Origin: an uncultured Collinsella sp.
GTDB lineage: Bacteria > Actinomycetota > Coriobacteriia > Coriobacteriales > Coriobacteriaceae
Assembly (NCBI GenBank): GCA_902491915.1
Contig: CABUJL010000012.1
Coordinates: 1-26,909, forward strand
Direction of reading: 5' to 3'
DNA: 26,909 bases
A program made the position numbers and the translations under genes. Every line of letters begins with the position of its first letter. Position 1 is the stretch's first letter. The notes beneath the pieces are model-generated. The model ran no database searches, was not told the DNA's origin, and saw only the letters and a list, made by a program, of their open reading frames with translations. This document shows, piece by piece, positions 24,454 through 26,909 of this stretch.

Positions 24454-24534
24454 TCATTGGGGACGTTCTTAAACGACTAGTCATTGGGGACGTTCTTGTT
24501 TGACTAGTCATTTAAGAACGTCCCCAATGACTAG
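24454..24534. repeat. Palindromic dispersed repeat, copy 2, with duplicated left arm
   Basis: The element is built of three 27-nt modules. Modules at 24454-24480 and 24481-24507 are direct repeats (TCATTGGGGACGTTCTT followed by a variable 5-nt part and CTAG). The module at 24508-24534 is the inverse, with AAGAACGTCCCCAA at 24514-24527. Junctions are ACTAGT. Left arms are at 24457-24470 and 24484-24497. It shares arms and centre with 17551-17594. It lies in the leader of the potassium channel gene. Confidence 0.9.
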
Positions 24535-24604
24535 TTTCGTTTGCGGGGGAGGCGTGGGACAATACCGAGCGAACGTGATTGGGCGTCTGGGAAAAGGGGT
24601 CGCG

Positions 24605-25030
24605 ATGAACAAGTTGAGGACGCTTGCCGACGTGTTGCGCCAGGCTGGCTTTGCGCGCATCACGGGCCTGTTTCTTATCTTCTATCTGCTGTGCTCGACG
24701 GCCGTTTGGCTGTCCGAGCCCACGACCCTCACGTTTGGCGATGGCCTGTGGTTTAGCTTTGAGACGGTCTCGACCATCGGCTTTGGTGACATTCCGGCCG
24801 AGACACCGGTTGCCCGCGCCATTACCGTCATTCTGAGCGTCATCAGCATCTTCTACATCGCCATGCTCACGGGCGTGGCGGTGAACTACTGCAATACGCT
24901 TATCAAGATGCGTCAAAAGGACACCATGGCACGCTTTATGGATGATCTGGAGCATTTGGAAGAGCTCGATCGCGACGAGCTTGCCGATCTTTCGCGTCGC
25001 GTGCGCGAGTATCGTCGACGCCAGCGCTAA
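24605..25030 (+). CDS. Two-TM potassium channel protein
   Basis: A 141-residue ion channel of the Ion_trans_2 type. Two membrane helices (about 16-37 and 76-98) flank a pore helix and the selectivity filter TIGFGDI, which is the GYGD/GFGD class for K+. The cytoplasmic tail is a charged helix (DDLEHLEELDRDELADL) that may form a coiled coil for tetramer assembly. There is no RCK nucleotide-binding domain, so gating is unknown. ATG 24605 has AAAAGGGG upstream; an upstream frame start would run through the repeat and is not believed. It lies 34 bp before the LOG-family gene. Confidence 0.92.
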   Translation: MNKLRTLADVLRQAGFARITGLFLIFYLLCSTAVWLSEPTTLTFGDGLWFSFETVSTIGFGDIPAETPVARAITVILSVISIFYIAMLTGVAVNYCNTLIKMRQKDTMARFMDDLEHLEELDRDELADLSRRVREYRRRQR

Positions 25031-25064
25031 GACGAACGTCGCGCGCCACAACAGGGGGGCAAAT

Positions 25065-25598
25065 ATGAACATCACCGTGTACCTGGGTGCCAACACTGGC
25101 AATGACCCAGCGTTTCTGCCCGCGGTGCAGGGGCTGGGCAACTGGATTGGCGCCAACGGACACGCGCTGGTATACGGCGGGTCCAAATCGGGCCTGATGG
25201 GCGCGCTCGCCGATAGCGTGCTCGATGCTGGCGGACGTGTGACGGGTGTTGAGCCGAGCTTTTTTATCGAGGCTGAGTTTCAACATGACGGTATCGACGA
25301 CCTCATAGTGACGAGTGATATGGCGGAGCGCAAGGCCAAGATGATTGAGCTCGGCGATGCGTTCATCGCCTTTCCCGGTGGGACGGGCACGCTCGAGGAG
25401 ATTGCCGAGGTCATGTCCGCGGTGTCGTTGGGGCACCTGAGTGCTCCATGCATCCTGTATAACCTGGACGGTTACTACAACGACCTCAAGGCGCTGCTCG
25501 AGCACATGATTGATAAGGGCCTATCGAGCCCGCGGCGCCAGCACGGCATCTACTTTGCCGACGATTTGCGCGAGATTGCCTCGATTATCAACGGATAA
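25065..25598 (+). CDS. LOG-family protein (nucleoside 5'-monophosphate phosphoribohydrolase type)
   Basis: A 177-residue Rossmann-fold protein. The hallmark PGGTGTLEEIAEV (about 107-119) and its partner MAERKAKMIELGDAFI are the LOG/YgdC signature. GGSKSGLMGALADSVL near residue 40 binds the phosphate. LOG enzymes release the base from cytokinin-like nucleoside monophosphates, but some bacterial members act on AMP or pyrimidine/purine nucleotides. ATG 25065 follows ACAGGGGGGCAAAT. It forms a likely operon with the upstream channel gene. Confidence 0.92.
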   Translation: MNITVYLGANTGNDPAFLPAVQGLGNWIGANGHALVYGGSKSGLMGALADSVLDAGGRVTGVEPSFFIEAEFQHDGIDDLIVTSDMAERKAKMIELGDAFIAFPGGTGTLEEIAEVMSAVSLGHLSAPCILYNLDGYYNDLKALLEHMIDKGLSSPRRQHGIYFADDLREIASIING

Positions 25599-25723
25599 GT
25601 CTTGAGCCTGCCCCACTATGGCTCCCAATGGTGCCGTTCGCGGCGTGGATGGTTGGCTCGTTCGGGCAACGCTCGCTCTACAATAAAACGTATCTATGTC
25701 GACTTTGACCGCGGGAGGTCCCG

Positions 25724-26909
25724 ATGGACAACCTTGCCAAACCCAAAAACCGCGCGCTGTTTTTACTTAGCGTTGCCGTGACCGGTGCGTTCGCAGGTGC
25801 CGCGGTCTGGCTGTTCTTTTTTGCGATGGAGCACGGTATCGACTATCTATGGACCGAGATTCCGCACGCGCTGGGCGTCTCTTCGCCCGAGCTTGCCAGC
25901 GGCCCGTTTGGCTTTTTGCCGTACCCGTTTTTTGTCTGCCTGCTGGGCGGCCTGTTAATCGGTCTGTACGAAAAGATGACAGGCACCAAGACCGATGACC
26001 TCAACCAGGTGATGGCTAAGGTTAAGCAAGACGGGCGCTACCCGTACGACAACCTGGGCAAGCTTTCGCTCGCGGCATTGCTGCCGCTGCTGTTTGGCGG
26101 AAGCATTGGACCGGAGGCCGGCCTGACCGGCGTTATCGCGGGTCTGTGCAGCTGGGTCGGCGACCGTATGCGTCGCTTTGGCGCCGAGTTTAGGGAGCTC
26201 ACGCTGCTGGGTACCCAGGCTGCCCTGACGGCGCTCTTTACTGCGCCCGTCTTTGGCTTTGTGGCGCCGCTTGCCGGTAGTGCCGACGGCGACGAGGGCT
26301 CCGCGTCCGGCGAGATCACCATCAAGCTGCCCAAGGCGCAAAAGACGGTGGTCTACGGTATTGCGATTGCCGGCGGTCTGGGTGCCTACCTGCTGCTTGG
26401 CCAGCTTGTGGGCGGCGGCATGGGCATGCCCAGGTTCGAGTCCGCCGAGGTGGGCAACCTAGAGCTTACCTGGCTCGTCCCTCTGTCGTTGATCGGAACA
26501 ATCTGCGGCTGGCTGTACTTTGTCTCTGAGCACGCGAGCGAAGCGCTTGCCCATGCAATAGGGGAGCGTCCTGTCGTCAAGGCCATGCTAGCCGGTCTGG
26601 CGCTCGCCATCTGCGGCACGGTCCTGCCCTACACCATGTTTGCCGGCGAGACCCAGGCCGACGTGCTCATGGAAACCTACTTGACCATTCCCGCCGGCGT
26701 GCTTATCGCGACCGGTCTGGTCAAGGCCATGCTGACCCCCGCCCTCATCAACCTTGGTTGGCGCGGCGGTCACTTCTTCCCGGTTATCTTCTCGGGCGTA
26801 AGCCTGGGCTACGGACTGGCCATCCTCACCGGCGCCGATCCGGTCTTTTGCGTCGCCGTCTGCACGGCATCGACGATGGGCGCCGTCATGCGCCAACCTG
26901 TCATGGTTG
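25724..26909 (+). CDS. ClC-type chloride channel/antiporter family protein, 3' end outside window
   Basis: The frame opens at ATG 25724 (GGGAGGT just upstream) and stays open to the window end, giving 395 codons. It is a polytopic membrane protein with ClC landmarks: GGSIGPEAGLTGVIAGL (the GSxGPE anion-binding region), the internal-repeat helix GLGAYLLLGQLVGGGMG, and GWRGGHFFPVIFSGVSLG, which is the GxFxP motif. The C-terminal part with the second anion-site tyrosine lies outside the window. The loop near residue 187 (SADGDEGSASGE) is short and acidic. A TACAAT at 25679-25684 could be the -10 of its promoter. Channel versus H+/Cl- exchanger is not decidable here. Confidence 0.9.
   Translation, partial: MDNLAKPKNRALFLLSVAVTGAFAGAAVWLFFFAMEHGIDYLWTEIPHALGVSSPELASGPFGFLPYPFFVCLLGGLLIGLYEKMTGTKTDDLNQVMAKVKQDGRYPYDNLGKLSLAALLPLLFGGSIGPEAGLTGVIAGLCSWVGDRMRRFGAEFRELTLLGTQAALTALFTAPVFGFVAPLAGSADGDEGSASGEITIKLPKAQKTVVYGIAIAGGLGAYLLLGQLVGGGMGMPRFESAEVGNLELTWLVPLSLIGTICGWLYFVSEHASEALAHAIGERPVVKAMLAGLALAICGTVLPYTMFAGETQADVLMETYLTIPAGVLIATGLVKAMLTPALINLGWRGGHFFPVIFSGVSLGYGLAILTGADPVFCVAVCTASTMGAVMRQPVMV

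Noticed and set aside
24454..24534. CRISPR array from repeated 27-nt units
   Set aside because: There are only three modules, one inverted, with no spacers between them and no cas genes.

Overview
This window looks like part of the chromosome of a gut Coriobacteriia member, most likely Collinsella or a close relative. That is inference from high G+C, a codon style rich in GCC/GAC/CTG, Gram-positive-type lipoproteins, an ATPase-FtsX fusion exporter, a CXXC small protein ending CLECIGIG, and dispersed hairpins built on TTGGGGACGTTCTT. No rRNA, tRNA, CRISPR array, phage gene or intact transposase was seen.

Layout. 1-2275 (minus): the ends of a two-gene operon for a divergent type IIA topoisomerase, B subunit complete and A subunit running off the window. 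2276-3820: an intergenic region with an unusual three-armed palindrome, then a lipoprotein gene and a strong terminator. 3868-5520 (minus): a possible small membrane ORF, a LuxR-family regulator broken by a frameshift and a nonsense codon, and an unrecognised ORF. 5696-7342: a PadR / DUF1700 operon with a clear promoter, whose third gene is short and whose fourth is a remnant with an in-frame stop. 7375-8058: a lower-G+C orphan gene. 8059-9084 (minus): gene debris, including an arginase-family relic with lost metal ligands.

9085-13028 is the most coherent functional unit. A two-component system (minus) lies back to back with a three-gene plus-strand operon: a 48-aa one-TM CXXC protein, a NapH-like membrane iron-sulfur protein and a TlpA-like thioredoxin lipoprotein. 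Together they look like an electron relay that carries reducing power across the membrane to an extracytoplasmic thiol carrier. The small gene starts with TTG and is easily missed.

13282-20937 holds housekeeping and regulatory genes: an ATPase-FtsX fusion exporter, a tRNA-dihydrouridine synthase, a glutaredoxin-like protein, an XRE/zinc-ribbon/TipAS-like regulator, TrmO and a MalY/PatB-type aminotransferase. 21033-24365 (minus) holds a flavin-binding PNPOx-fold protein and a large hybrid sensor kinase with two periplasmic-binding domains, interrupted by one amber codon. 24605-26909 holds a two-TM potassium channel, a LOG-family protein and a ClC-type transporter that runs off the end.

The window has an unusual load of decayed genes: at least four clearly or probably broken ones, and several TTG/GTG starts. 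TGA and TAG are used as ordinary stops by intact neighbours, so the interruptions are read as real lesions (or assembly errors), not code reassignment.
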